Source: Candidatus Mediterraneibacter stercorigallinarum (GTDB lineage Bacteria; Bacillota; Clostridia; Lachnospirales; Lachnospiraceae). Taken from it: a DNA stretch of 28,325 nt. The notes beneath the pieces were generated by a model that had not been told where the DNA came from, did no database searches, and saw only the letters and a program-made list of their open reading frames with translations. Position 1 is the first letter of the stretch. Each line of letters opens with the position of its first letter. Shown here in pieces: positions 8,305 to 15,490 of this stretch. The translations under genes were made by a program, and so were the position numbers. Location: positions 1 to 28,325 of the forward strand of contig DXCD01000068.1 in assembly GCA_019116185.1 (NCBI GenBank). The letters are read 5' to 3'.

Positions 8305-9324
8305 ATGGCAGAGAACAGTATGATGGACAAAGAAAAATATTTGGACGAGATCGAAGACAGCATCCGTACAATCGGAGTTCTGACCAGCGGCGGAGACGCT
8401 CCGGGGATGAATGCCGCGATCCGTGCCGTTGTGAGAAGAGCTCTTTCGAAAGGACTGAAAGTGCGCGGAATCCGCAGGGGATATCACGGCCTTCTTAAGG
8501 AGGAGATCATTGATCTGTCAGCACGTGACGTGTCGGATACAATTCAGCGCGGAGGAACGATCCTTCAGACTGCCCGCTGTAAATCAATGCGTACAGAAGA
8601 GGGACAGCAGAAGGCCGCGGCGATCTGCAAGAAATACGGGATTGACGGTCTGGTAGTTATCGGAGGCGACGGCTCGTTTGCAGGCGCGCAGAAACTTGCG
8701 AATCTGGGAGTAAATACGATCGGCGTGCCGGGAACCATCGATCTGGACATTGCCTGTACGGATTATACGATCGGATTTGACACAGCGGTGAATACTGCTA
8801 TGGAAGCGATCGACAAGGTGCGTGATACATCTACATCTCATGAAAGATGCAGTATCATCGAGGTTATGGGCCGTGACGCGGGATATCTGGCGCTGTGGTG
8901 CGGTATTGCCAACGGCGCGGAGCGCATCCTGATGCCGGAGGAGCAGGATTATGACGAGCAGGCTCTGATCGAAGATATTATGGCAAATAAGAAACGGGGC
9001 AAGAAGAATTATATTATTATCAATGCAGAGGGTATCGGAGATTCCATCAACATGGCAAAGAGAATCGAGGAAGCTACGGGCATTGAGACAAGAGCAACTA
9101 TCCTTGGCCACATGCAGCGAGGCGGAAGCCCGACATGTAAGGACAGAGTATACGCGTCTATTATGGGAGCTATGGCCGTGGACCTGCTCTGCCAGGGCAA
9201 GACGAACCGTGTCGTAGGATACAAGAACGGACAGTATGTTGACTTTGACATCGAAGAAGCGCTTGCAATGAAGAAAACGATTTCGGATTATCAGTATAAT
9301 ATTGCAAAAACACTTGCTATCTAA
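8305..9324 (+). CDS. pfkA: ATP-dependent 6-phosphofructokinase
   Basis: A 339-residue glycolytic enzyme that phosphorylates fructose 6-phosphate to the 1,6-bisphosphate. Visible motifs are GVLTSGGDAPGMNAAIR (nucleotide site), GGDGSFAGAQ (Gly after GGD, the ATP-type rather than PPi-type residue), the catalytic PGTIDLDI with its Asp, RDTSTSHER, EVMGRDAGYLALW, and GHMQRGGSP. The usual TIDND asparagine is a leucine here (TIDLD) and the following PG is AC. The ATG at 8305 sits 8 bases after an AGGAAAGGTGG ribosome site; an in-frame GTG at 8293 lies inside that site and is rejected. The stop codon overlaps the murI ribosome site (CTAAGGAG), indicating coupled expression. Confidence 0.96.
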   Translation: MAENSMMDKEKYLDEIEDSIRTIGVLTSGGDAPGMNAAIRAVVRRALSKGLKVRGIRRGYHGLLKEEIIDLSARDVSDTIQRGGTILQTARCKSMRTEEGQQKAAAICKKYGIDGLVVIGGDGSFAGAQKLANLGVNTIGVPGTIDLDIACTDYTIGFDTAVNTAMEAIDKVRDTSTSHERCSIIEVMGRDAGYLALWCGIANGAERILMPEEQDYDEQALIEDIMANKKRGKKNYIIINAEGIGDSINMAKRIEEATGIETRATILGHMQRGGSPTCKDRVYASIMGAMAVDLLCQGKTNRVVGYKNGQYVDFDIEEALAMKKTISDYQYNIAKTLAI

Positions 9325-9340
9325 GGAGCAGGACGTGAAT

Positions 9341-10162
9341 ATGGAAAACAGGAAGACAGCGCCTGTGGGTGTGTTTGATTCCGGAGTAGGCGGGCTGACG
9401 GTGGCGAGAGAGATCGCCCGTCAGCTTCCTGATGAAAATATCATATATTTTGGAGATACTGCCCGTGTCCCTTATGGAAGTAAATCTCAGAACACGATCA
9501 TCCGTTTTTCTGAGCAGATCATCCGTTTCCTTAAGACCAAGCAGGTGAAGGCGATCGTTATTGCCTGTAATACAGCCAGCGCGCTGGCGCTGGACGCGGT
9601 GAGGGATGAATTTGACATTCCGGTGATGGGCGTAGTGATCCCGGGAGCCAGGGCGGCTGTAGAAGCGACGAAAAACCGAAAGGTCGGCGTGATTGGGACA
9701 GACGCTACCGTGCAGAGCGGGATGTATACGAAGATTATCCATGAAATGGCCCCTGATGTGGAGGTCATTGAGAAGGCGTGTCCCCTGTTTGTGCCTCTTG
9801 TGGAAGAGGGATTTAAAGAACATGTGGTGACACAGGAAGTAATCGAATATTATCTTGAGTCTATGCGCAGCACGGATATTGACGCGATGATACTCGGGTG
9901 TACGCACTATCCGCTGCTGAGGTCCAAGATCCGGGCTTATATGGGTGATAAGATACAGATTGTCAATCCTGCGTATGAGACTGCAATGGATTTGAAGAAG
10001 CTGCTTCACGAGCAGGATATGGAGAATGACGGCGCGGATGCGCGGCACAGCAGATATTCGTTCTATGTGAGTGATGTTGCCGAGAAATTCCGGAAGTTTG
10101 CAAACACGGTAATGCCTTTTGACGTGCCGACTACAAATGTAGTAAATATCGAGGAGTATTAG
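9341..10162 (+). CDS. murI: Glutamate racemase
   Basis: A 273-residue enzyme making D-glutamate for peptidoglycan. Family motifs are GVFDSGVGGLTVAR at the N-terminus, ACNTASA with catalytic C76, GVVIPGARAA, and GCTHYPLL with the second catalytic cysteine C187. The N-terminal DSG carries the acidic/serine pair of the active site. Several starts are possible: GTG 9335 (AAGGAG six bases upstream) and ATG 9341 (AGGA seven bases upstream). I chose ATG 9341 because the family normally starts only a few residues before the PVGVFDSG segment. It follows pfkA by 16 bases and precedes the DUF1934 gene by 3 bases, so the three are probably co-transcribed. Confidence 0.95.
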   Translation: MENRKTAPVGVFDSGVGGLTVAREIARQLPDENIIYFGDTARVPYGSKSQNTIIRFSEQIIRFLKTKQVKAIVIACNTASALALDAVRDEFDIPVMGVVIPGARAAVEATKNRKVGVIGTDATVQSGMYTKIIHEMAPDVEVIEKACPLFVPLVEEGFKEHVVTQEVIEYYLESMRSTDIDAMILGCTHYPLLRSKIRAYMGDKIQIVNPAYETAMDLKKLLHEQDMENDGADARHSRYSFYVSDVAEKFRKFANTVMPFDVPTTNVVNIEEY

Positions 10163-10165
10163 CTG

Positions 10166-10660
10166 ATGACAAAAGATGTACTGGTCAGTATTTCGGGAAA
10201 ACATATCGATATCATGAATGACCCTGCAGAGGGGTATGAGACCGGGGATGACGCGATTGAAGTCGTTACCCCGGCTAATTATTACTGCCGCAACGGGAAA
10301 CACTATATCATCTATGATGAAGTTTTCGAAGGAATGACAGGCACGGTCAAGAATAAGATCAAGATCACAGGTACTGATATGGTGGAGATCATGAAGAGCG
10401 GCATCACAAGTTCCCACATGATTTTTGAAAAAAATAAAAAGAACCTTACATATTATAAGACGCCGTACGGGCAGATGCTCGTCGGAGTCAACACAAGAAA
10501 CATGGAGATCAGCGTGGGAAACGATAGAATCGGCGTACTTGTGGACTACGAGCTCGACGTAAACCACGAGCCCCTCGCTGACTGCAAGATCAAAATGAAC
10601 ATCATGTCCAAAGAGAATGTTGATTGGATAAAGGGGGCGTCCCCGGAGTATGTATCATAA
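10166..10660 (+). CDS. DUF1934 (YwiB-like) beta-barrel protein
   Basis: A 164-residue cytosolic protein of the DUF1934/YwiB family, predicted to be a calycin-like beta-barrel of unknown function. Recognisable segments are the early VLVSISGKH strand, HYIIYDEVFEGMTGTVKNKIKI, and the late GVLVDYELDVNHEPLADCKIKMNI strand. It starts 3 bases after murI with GAGGAG upstream. The family core ends at about residue 153; the last eleven codons (from the TGG-ATA-AAG of WIK onwards) and the stop codon lie inside the left arm of a large palindrome. The extreme C-terminus may therefore have been supplied or rewritten by that element. Confidence 0.85.
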   Translation: MTKDVLVSISGKHIDIMNDPAEGYETGDDAIEVVTPANYYCRNGKHYIIYDEVFEGMTGTVKNKIKITGTDMVEIMKSGITSSHMIFEKNKKNLTYYKTPYGQMLVGVNTRNMEISVGNDRIGVLVDYELDVNHEPLADCKIKMNIMSKENVDWIKGASPEYVS

Positions 10661-10836
10661 CGCGGGACCCGCTCCGCTTTACCTCAAAGATTGTGTAGAT
10701 GTAACAGAGAAGAGAGATGTTCGTCCATTGGGACTCCATCTCTCTTCTCTTAACATCTAAGACCAATGCTTTTCGGAACGCTCCCGCGGAATGTCCCGCT
10801 TTTATGATACATACTCCGGGGACTCACTTTATCCAA
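10624..10836 (+). repeat. Large palindromic element, copy 1
   Basis: A roughly 213-base imperfect palindrome starting inside the end of the DUF1934 gene. The flank TTGGATAAAG (10624-10633) pairs with CTTTATCCAA (10827-10836). A perfect 21-bp stem joins 10640-10660 to 10802-10822. An internal loop has TACCTCAAAGATT (10680-10692) facing AATGCTTTT (10765-10773). An inner perfect 14-bp stem joins 10706-10719 to 10737-10750. The tip is TTC, a GTCC-ATTG-GGAC hairpin (10723-10734), then TC. Copy 2 is its homologue in reverse orientation. No transposase or terminal target duplication was seen. Confidence 0.85.
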
Positions 10837-10928
10837 ACCGGAAGAAAAGCCCCTGCGGGGCAGAAACAGGTCGTCGGGAGCGGACTTCCGCAGGCGAGCA
10901 TCTTGATGCGACGCCGGAAAATTGATCA
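10837..10928. other. Spacer between palindromes with small hairpins
   Basis: A 92-base non-coding stretch between copies 1 and 2. It holds three short self-complementary segments: GCCCC-TGC-GGGGC (10849-10861), GCGG-ACTT-CCGC (10880 onward) and GCATC-TT-GATGC (10898-10909). Nothing in it resembles a gene. It could be a linker or the core of a larger folded RNA. Confidence 0.4.
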
Positions 10929-11161
10929 CTTCCGTCTTAGAAAAAACAAGTTCCCGGACTGGATATCATATAAGCAGAACATCCCGTGGGAGCGTTCCGA
11001 AAAGCATTTGTTCTGGATGTTAGGCGGTGGCAAATGGAGCCCCGTTGGGCGAACATTTGGCTCCGGCGTTACATCCATTCAAATCTTTGAGGTAGAGCGG
11101 AACGGGTTCTGCGTTATGATATCCAGTCCGGGAACGGACCTTCTTCTAAAAAACACGGAAG
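10929..11161 (-). repeat. Large palindromic element, copy 2 (inverted relative to copy 1)
   Basis: A roughly 233-base palindrome. CTTCCGT (10929-10935) pairs with ACGGAAG (11155-11161), and a perfect 20-bp stem joins 10950-10969 to 11116-11135. It is the reverse complement of copy 1: a 21-base block at 10988-11008 is identical to the complement of 10765-10785, and AATCTTTGAGGTA (11082-11094) is the complement of 10680-10692. The tip is GA-[GCCC CGTT GGGC]-GAA (hairpin 11039-11050), matching copy 1 with one compensatory pair change. The inner stem (about 8 of 11 pairs) has a sequence unrelated to that of copy 1. The element ends about 10 bases from the stop codon of the minus-strand gene at 11171. 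Confidence 0.82.
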
Positions 11162-11170
11162 AGAGCTAAT

Positions 11171-11602
11171 TTACCGCTTAAAGAATCCTTTCTTTTTCTG
11201 CGGCGGTTCGATAGCCCCGCCCCTGACGCTTTTGATCTCGGTTATGTAGAGACCGCTGACAACAGCTTTGACTTCTTTCTTGACCGGCAGGACTTCGAAT
11301 ACTTTGTTCTCGCACATAAGTGTCATGATTCTTGGCCCGATCTTTGCCTTGACTACCGGGATCTTGGTGCGTCTCAGATATTTCGGGGTGTTCTCGATAA
11401 CTGAGGCGGGAAGACCTGATTCTTTTAGTTTCATTTTCTTTTTATCAATGATAAGCATGCTGATGACCTGCGCGGCAGCTTCCATCTGCTCTCTCTGCGC
11501 GGCCTGCTTCTTTTCGGCCTTTTTCCCGAAGATATACAGAGCGACTAATGCGATGATCAGTACTACGAGAATAACGATCAGTACAATGGTTAATGGACTC
11601 AC
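11171..11602 (-). CDS. Small single-pass membrane protein of unknown function
   Basis: A 143-residue protein. Residues 3-27 are a single hydrophobic helix (TIVLIVILVVLIIALVALYIFG), followed by a basic, Gln/Ala-rich helical segment (KKAEKKQAAQREQMEAAAQ) and a roughly 90-residue soluble domain containing LPASVIENTPKYLRRTKIPVVKAKIGPRIMTLMC and a predicted beta-rich VLPVKKEVKAVVSGLYITEI part. The C-terminus is very basic (QKKKGFFKR). The start is GTG, supported by AGGAGG seven to eight bases upstream. I do not recognise the family. The topology (short N-terminus, cytoplasmic basic tail) suggests a membrane-anchored cytoplasmic domain. It converges on the DUF1934 gene across the palindromes. Confidence 0.8.
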   Translation of the reverse strand: MSPLTIVLIVILVVLIIALVALYIFGKKAEKKQAAQREQMEAAAQVISMLIIDKKKMKLKESGLPASVIENTPKYLRRTKIPVVKAKIGPRIMTLMCENKVFEVLPVKKEVKAVVSGLYITEIKSVRGGAIEPPQKKKGFFKR

Positions 11603-11765
11603 AATATAATCCTCCTAAACTATAAATTTCCGCTTTTGCGCAAGTAGTATTGTAACATTGTTTTCAGGCGAGCGCAAGCAAATCACGCACATTTCAGCGC
11701 AGAATCGGGGATTTGGGAGCCCGGGCAGAGGAGGTTTTAAATATTGGGAGCTGAATATTTGGGGT

Positions 11766-11802
11766 TTGCTTTTCAAGAGGAGAACAGGTATACTGGTATA
11801 GT
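11766..11802 (+). promoter_or_regulatory. Sigma-A promoter for cardiolipin synthase gene
   Basis: TTGCTT (11766-11771), 17 bases, TATACT (11789-11794); an alternative -10, TATAGT, lies at 11797-11802. The remainder of the 263-base divergent gap (11603-11865) holds no other clear feature except the ribosome site of the minus-strand gene. Confidence 0.55.
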
Positions 11803-11865
11803 AGCGTTTCTATGAGGAAAGTATTCCGTACCGGGAGAGGGCAGTTATAAAAAGGAGTTTTATCT

Positions 11866-13341
11866 ATGGCAGAAATGATTTGGAACGGAGTAGTGACGGT
11901 CTATGATTTTATTATGGATAATATCGTCATTATAAACATCCTCTTCGCGCTTATTATTGTGTTCTTTCAGAGGAGGTCTCCGCAGACAGTCTGGACATGG
12001 CTGCTTCTGCTGTATTTCATACCAATACTCGGATTCATCATGTATCTGGTTATCGGGCAGGATTTTCATAAAAGCAGGATGTTCAAGGCAAAAGAGATCG
12101 AGGGCGAGCTGAAATATGCTGTGCGCAGGCAGGAGGAGACAATCTACCGCAAAAAACTGAGACTGGCAAATCCGGAAATGGCCAGATTTAAGGATTTGAT
12201 CCTCTATAATCTGGAAGCCGGCGAAGCAGTGCTGACGGATAATAATGATATTCGTATTTACACTGACGGGAAAGCAAAATTCCGGGCGCTTCTCGATGAA
12301 ATGCGGCAGGCCAAGCGATACATCCATGTCCAGTATTATATTATCCGCAATGATGAATTGTGGCAGGAGATCGAGAAGGTGCTCATACAGAAAGTGCATG
12401 AGGGAGTAGAAGTCCGTGTCCTCTTCGACAGTATGGGGTGCCGCACGATGAAGAACAAAGACTGGGAGCGGCTGGAGAATGAAGGTATAGAAGTCGCGGA
12501 ATTTTTCCCCGCGCTCTTAGGAAAGCTGCAGCTCCGCGTCAACTATCGGAATCACAGGAAGATCGTGGTCATTGACGGGCGGATCGGATTTGTCGGCGGA
12601 TTTAATGTGGGAAGGGAATACCTCGGAAGAGATAAGAAATTCGGTTACTGGAGAGATACCCATCTGTGTATTGAAGGCGCTGCGGTGACATCTCTGGCAG
12701 TACGTTTTGTCCTGGACTGGAACTATGCGTCCAAGGAAAATCTGTTTCTTGAGGACAAGCTGTTTGAGATCCCGGAGTATGTAAGAAAGGGGCGGGATCC
12801 GGTCCAGATCATATCCAGCGGCCCGGATTCACAGACCAAGACGATCCATGATAATTATCTGCGGCTGATCCACAGCGCAAAGGATCATGTGTATATCCAG
12901 ACGCCGTATTTTATACCGGATGAGTCCATACTGGACGCGCTGAAGATTGCCAGCAGGTCAGGAATTGATGTGCGGATTATGGTGCCGTGCAAGCCGGATC
13001 ATCCTTTTGTCTACTGGGCGACATATTCTTATATAGGGGATATGGTCGCGGCAGGGGCGAAATGTTATGTTTACAATAATGGATTCCTCCACGCAAAGAC
13101 TCTGAGCGTGGACGGAATGGTGGCGTGCGTGGGCACGGCCAATATGGACATCCGCAGTTTCGGACTGAATTTTGAAGTCAATGCTGTAATCTACAGTGAA
13201 CGCACGGTACAGAGGCTGGAACGGGCGTTTGAAAATGATATGACACAGTGCACTCATGTGACGAGAAAAGTTTATGATGAGCGAAGCCTGATCATCAGAG
13301 GAAAGGAACAATTCTCCAGACTGCTGTCTCCGCTGCTGTAG
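11866..13341 (+). CDS. cls: Cardiolipin synthase (phospholipase D family)
   Basis: A 491-residue membrane enzyme that condenses phosphatidylglycerol into cardiolipin. Two N-terminal hydrophobic segments (IVIINILFALIIVFF and TWLLLLYFIPILGFIMYLVIG) form the PLDNc membrane anchor. Two HKD catalytic motifs follow: NHRKIVVIDGRIGFVGGFN with H230, and HAKTLSVDGMVACVGTANMD with H409. Spacing and length match bacterial Cls. ATG 11866 has AAAAGGAG upstream and a promoter about 70 bases before. It appears monocistronic; two weak hairpins follow the stop. Confidence 0.96.
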   Translation: MAEMIWNGVVTVYDFIMDNIVIINILFALIIVFFQRRSPQTVWTWLLLLYFIPILGFIMYLVIGQDFHKSRMFKAKEIEGELKYAVRRQEETIYRKKLRLANPEMARFKDLILYNLEAGEAVLTDNNDIRIYTDGKAKFRALLDEMRQAKRYIHVQYYIIRNDELWQEIEKVLIQKVHEGVEVRVLFDSMGCRTMKNKDWERLENEGIEVAEFFPALLGKLQLRVNYRNHRKIVVIDGRIGFVGGFNVGREYLGRDKKFGYWRDTHLCIEGAAVTSLAVRFVLDWNYASKENLFLEDKLFEIPEYVRKGRDPVQIISSGPDSQTKTIHDNYLRLIHSAKDHVYIQTPYFIPDESILDALKIASRSGIDVRIMVPCKPDHPFVYWATYSYIGDMVAAGAKCYVYNNGFLHAKTLSVDGMVACVGTANMDIRSFGLNFEVNAVIYSERTVQRLERAFENDMTQCTHVTRKVYDERSLIIRGKEQFSRLLSPLL

Positions 13342-13353
13342 CCGGGGGGAGGG

Positions 13354-13396
13354 CGGCTGAGAGAAGCCGGTAAGAAAAGGTCTGTATAAAGAGACC
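13354..13396 (+). other. Two weak hairpins after cls
   Basis: CGGCT-GAGAGA-AGCCG (13354-13369) and GGTCT...AGACC (13379-13396, followed by CTAAAATA) are the only structured sequence in the 142-base gap. Neither has a T-tract, so termination is doubtful. Confidence 0.25.
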
Positions 13397-13483
13397 CTAA
13401 AATACTAAAATACGAATTATCCGAACCGGTACAATACCTGCCGGAACAGATAAAAATAACAGAAAAGAAGAGGAGAAAAAGTA

Positions 13484-14554
13484 ATGAAAAAAAAGATGAT
13501 TGCAATGATACTTGCCGCTGCCGTGGCAGGCACACTCGCAGGATGCAGCAATGAGCTGTCCAATGAATATGTGACAGTGACACAGTACAAGGGGCTGGAA
13601 GTATCGCAGGTAGAAGACGCGGAAGTGACGGATGAGCAGGTGGAACAGGTGATTCAGACAAATCTCGAAAGTACAGCTGAGAAGGCTGCCGTTACTGACC
13701 GCGCGGCTGAGATGGGCGACTGGGTGAACATTGATTTTACAGGATACATGGACGGCGTGGCTTTTGATAATGGTTCGGCACAGGCCCAGGATCTTCAGCT
13801 TGGCTCAGGCTCTTATATAGGAGCATCAGGAGATTATGCCGGCTTCGAAGATCAGATCGCAGGGCATCAGACAGGCGAGGAGTTCGATATTACTGTGCAG
13901 TTCCCGGAGAATTATACCGAGGAAATGGCAGGCAAAGTGGCTGACTTCCATATTGTTCTCAATGAGATCTATACAGAAAATGTTCCGGAACTGACGGATG
14001 AATGGGTTCAGTCAAACAGCGAAGATTCCGAGAATGTGGATCAATACAGGGAAGAGGTCAGAAAGCAGCTGGAAGAGCAGGCGGAAGCGTCTGTGCAGTC
14101 ACAGCTGAGGAGCCTGGTGCAGGAGGCTCTTCTGGAGAATATTGAAGTGGAGAAATATCCGGAAGATGTTGTGAATAAGCAGATCGAAGAGATGGAGACA
14201 TATTATACGCAGATGGCGGCTATGTATGGCGTGGAGCTGGCGGACTTTATCGAGACATACCTTCAGACAACAGAAGATGATTTCAACGCCAGAATAAAAG
14301 AGGCGGCACAGCAGACAGCTGCCCTGGACCAGGCCGTGTTATTGATCGCCGAGAAAGAGAATCTGGAGCCGTCTGACGAAGAGTATGAAGAGCGGGTTAA
14401 AGAGTATGCTGAGCAGGCTGGCATGACCGATGTGGACGCGTATAAAGAGCAAGTGGGAGAAGATGTGCTCAAAAATGCCATCCGCATTGATGTTGTGACA
14501 GATTATCTGGTGGAAGAATGCATCCAGGTGGAGGAGAGCGATACAGCTGAGTAA
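13484..14554 (+). CDS. Exported trigger-factor-like FKBP-type foldase lipoprotein
   Basis: A 356-residue lipoprotein. The N-terminus is a type II signal peptide (KKKMIAMILAAAVAGTLAGC) with lipobox LAGC and lipidated C21. Residues of about 75-165 form an FKBP-type peptidyl-prolyl isomerase domain (GDWVNIDFTGYMDGVAFDNGSA, FEDQIAGHQTGEEFDITVQFPENY). Residues from about 170 to 340 are helical and resemble the trigger factor C-terminal chaperone domain. The ribosome-binding N-domain of trigger factor is replaced by the signal peptide, so the protein is likely to assist folding of secreted proteins on the outer face of the membrane. AGAGGAG precedes the start. It is followed 31 bases later by the epimerase-like gene, probably co-transcribed. 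Confidence 0.88.
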   Translation: MKKKMIAMILAAAVAGTLAGCSNELSNEYVTVTQYKGLEVSQVEDAEVTDEQVEQVIQTNLESTAEKAAVTDRAAEMGDWVNIDFTGYMDGVAFDNGSAQAQDLQLGSGSYIGASGDYAGFEDQIAGHQTGEEFDITVQFPENYTEEMAGKVADFHIVLNEIYTENVPELTDEWVQSNSEDSENVDQYREEVRKQLEEQAEASVQSQLRSLVQEALLENIEVEKYPEDVVNKQIEEMETYYTQMAAMYGVELADFIETYLQTTEDDFNARIKEAAQQTAALDQAVLLIAEKENLEPSDEEYEERVKEYAEQAGMTDVDAYKEQVGEDVLKNAIRIDVVTDYLVEECIQVEESDTAE

Positions 14555-14585
14555 GCCTGAAAAAGTTTCAAAGGAGGGTCAAGAA

Positions 14586-15458
14586 ATGAAATTGGAAAAT
14601 GACAGGCTCTGTGTGGAAATTGCAGAGCAGGGAGCGGAAGTGACGAGGATCTACGACAAAAAAAGCGACACAGAGCTTCTGTGGGAGGCTGATCCGAAAT
14701 ACTGGAAAAGGCATTCTCCGATCCTGTTTCCGAATGTGGGAAAGACATACCGCAGCACCGTGCGGATCAACGGGATCCAGTACCCGACTTCTCAGCATGG
14801 TTTTGCGAGGGATAATAAGTTCAAATGTGTCAGAGAGACGACGGATACGGTCTCTTTCCTGTTCGCATCCAATGAGGAGACAAAGGAAGTATATCCTTTT
14901 GATTTTGACCTGATTATTACTTACAAACTTGACGGCAGGACGCTGATGGTCAAATGGGAGGTCGTGAACACCGGAGAGGAAGAGATGTACTTCACTATCG
15001 GCGGACATCCGGCTTTCCGCTTCGCCGGGGCGGACGAGGGCAAGTCTGACTATATCCTGAAATTCCCCGGAAAAGAATCTCTGGATTATATTCTTGTCAA
15101 TATCGCCGAAGGAGCGGCAGATACCTCCAAAGTATATCAGCTGGAACTGGAAGACGGGTGCTGTCCGATGTCGGAAGAGATGTTTGCGAACGACGCGCTG
15201 ATCTTTGATAATGGGCAGATCAGCGAGGTGTGGATCTGCCACAAAGACGGCGCGCCGCGCGTGGGAATGAAGTGTGAAGGCTTCCCGAACTTCGGGATCT
15301 GGTCTGTAAAAGACGCTCCGTTTGTCTGCCTGGAGCCATGGATGGGAAGATGTGATGACATTGGATTTGACAAAGAACTTTCTGAGAAACCCAATGTCAA
15401 CAAGGTCCCGGCAGGCGGGAAATTCGAGCAGAGCTATTCTGTCATAGCCGGAGAATGA
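14586..15458 (+). CDS. Aldose 1-epimerase family protein (LacX-like)
   Basis: A 290-residue cytosolic protein with the galactose mutarotase-like beta-sandwich fold. Visible signatures are AEQGAEVTRIYDKKSDTELLW at the N-terminus, SPILFPNVGKTYRSTVRINGIQYPTSQHGFARD (with the substrate-binding His of the family), FTIGGHPAFRF with the central conserved His, and CLEPWMGRCDDIG near the C-terminus. It is closer to the LacX/YeaD-like subgroup than to GalM. It probably interconverts anomers of a sugar or sugar phosphate; the substrate cannot be read from sequence. AAGGAGG lies 9 bases before the start. Confidence 0.88.
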   Translation: MKLENDRLCVEIAEQGAEVTRIYDKKSDTELLWEADPKYWKRHSPILFPNVGKTYRSTVRINGIQYPTSQHGFARDNKFKCVRETTDTVSFLFASNEETKEVYPFDFDLIITYKLDGRTLMVKWEVVNTGEEEMYFTIGGHPAFRFAGADEGKSDYILKFPGKESLDYILVNIAEGAADTSKVYQLELEDGCCPMSEEMFANDALIFDNGQISEVWICHKDGAPRVGMKCEGFPNFGIWSVKDAPFVCLEPWMGRCDDIGFDKELSEKPNVNKVPAGGKFEQSYSVIAGE

Positions 15459-15463
15459 TCTGG

Positions 15464-15490
15464 CTGTTATCTTAGATAACAGGGATTTTA
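15464..15490 (+). terminator. Hairpin after the epimerase gene
   Basis: CTGTTATC-TTA-GATAACAG (15464-15482), a perfect 8-bp stem, is followed by GGATTTTATG. It sits between the convergent epimerase and TetR genes, six bases from the TetR stop, and probably ends the plus-strand transcript. Confidence 0.5.

Noticed and set aside
9317..10567. A 416-codon open frame antisense to murI and the DUF1934 gene
   Set aside because: It spans two well-identified genes on the other strand, and its translation has the His/Ile/Arg-rich look of an antisense shadow.
10624..11161. Ordinary insertion sequence or group II intron remnant
   Set aside because: No transposase, reverse transcriptase or intron domain V was seen, and no direct target duplication. 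Palindromy throughout each copy is unlike simple IS ends. A foldback MITE remains possible.
10717..11169. A 150-codon plus-strand open frame across the palindromic block
   Set aside because: It begins inside the tip stem of copy 1 and runs through both palindromes. It has no ribosome site and no domain-like composition, and palindromic DNA easily yields open frames.
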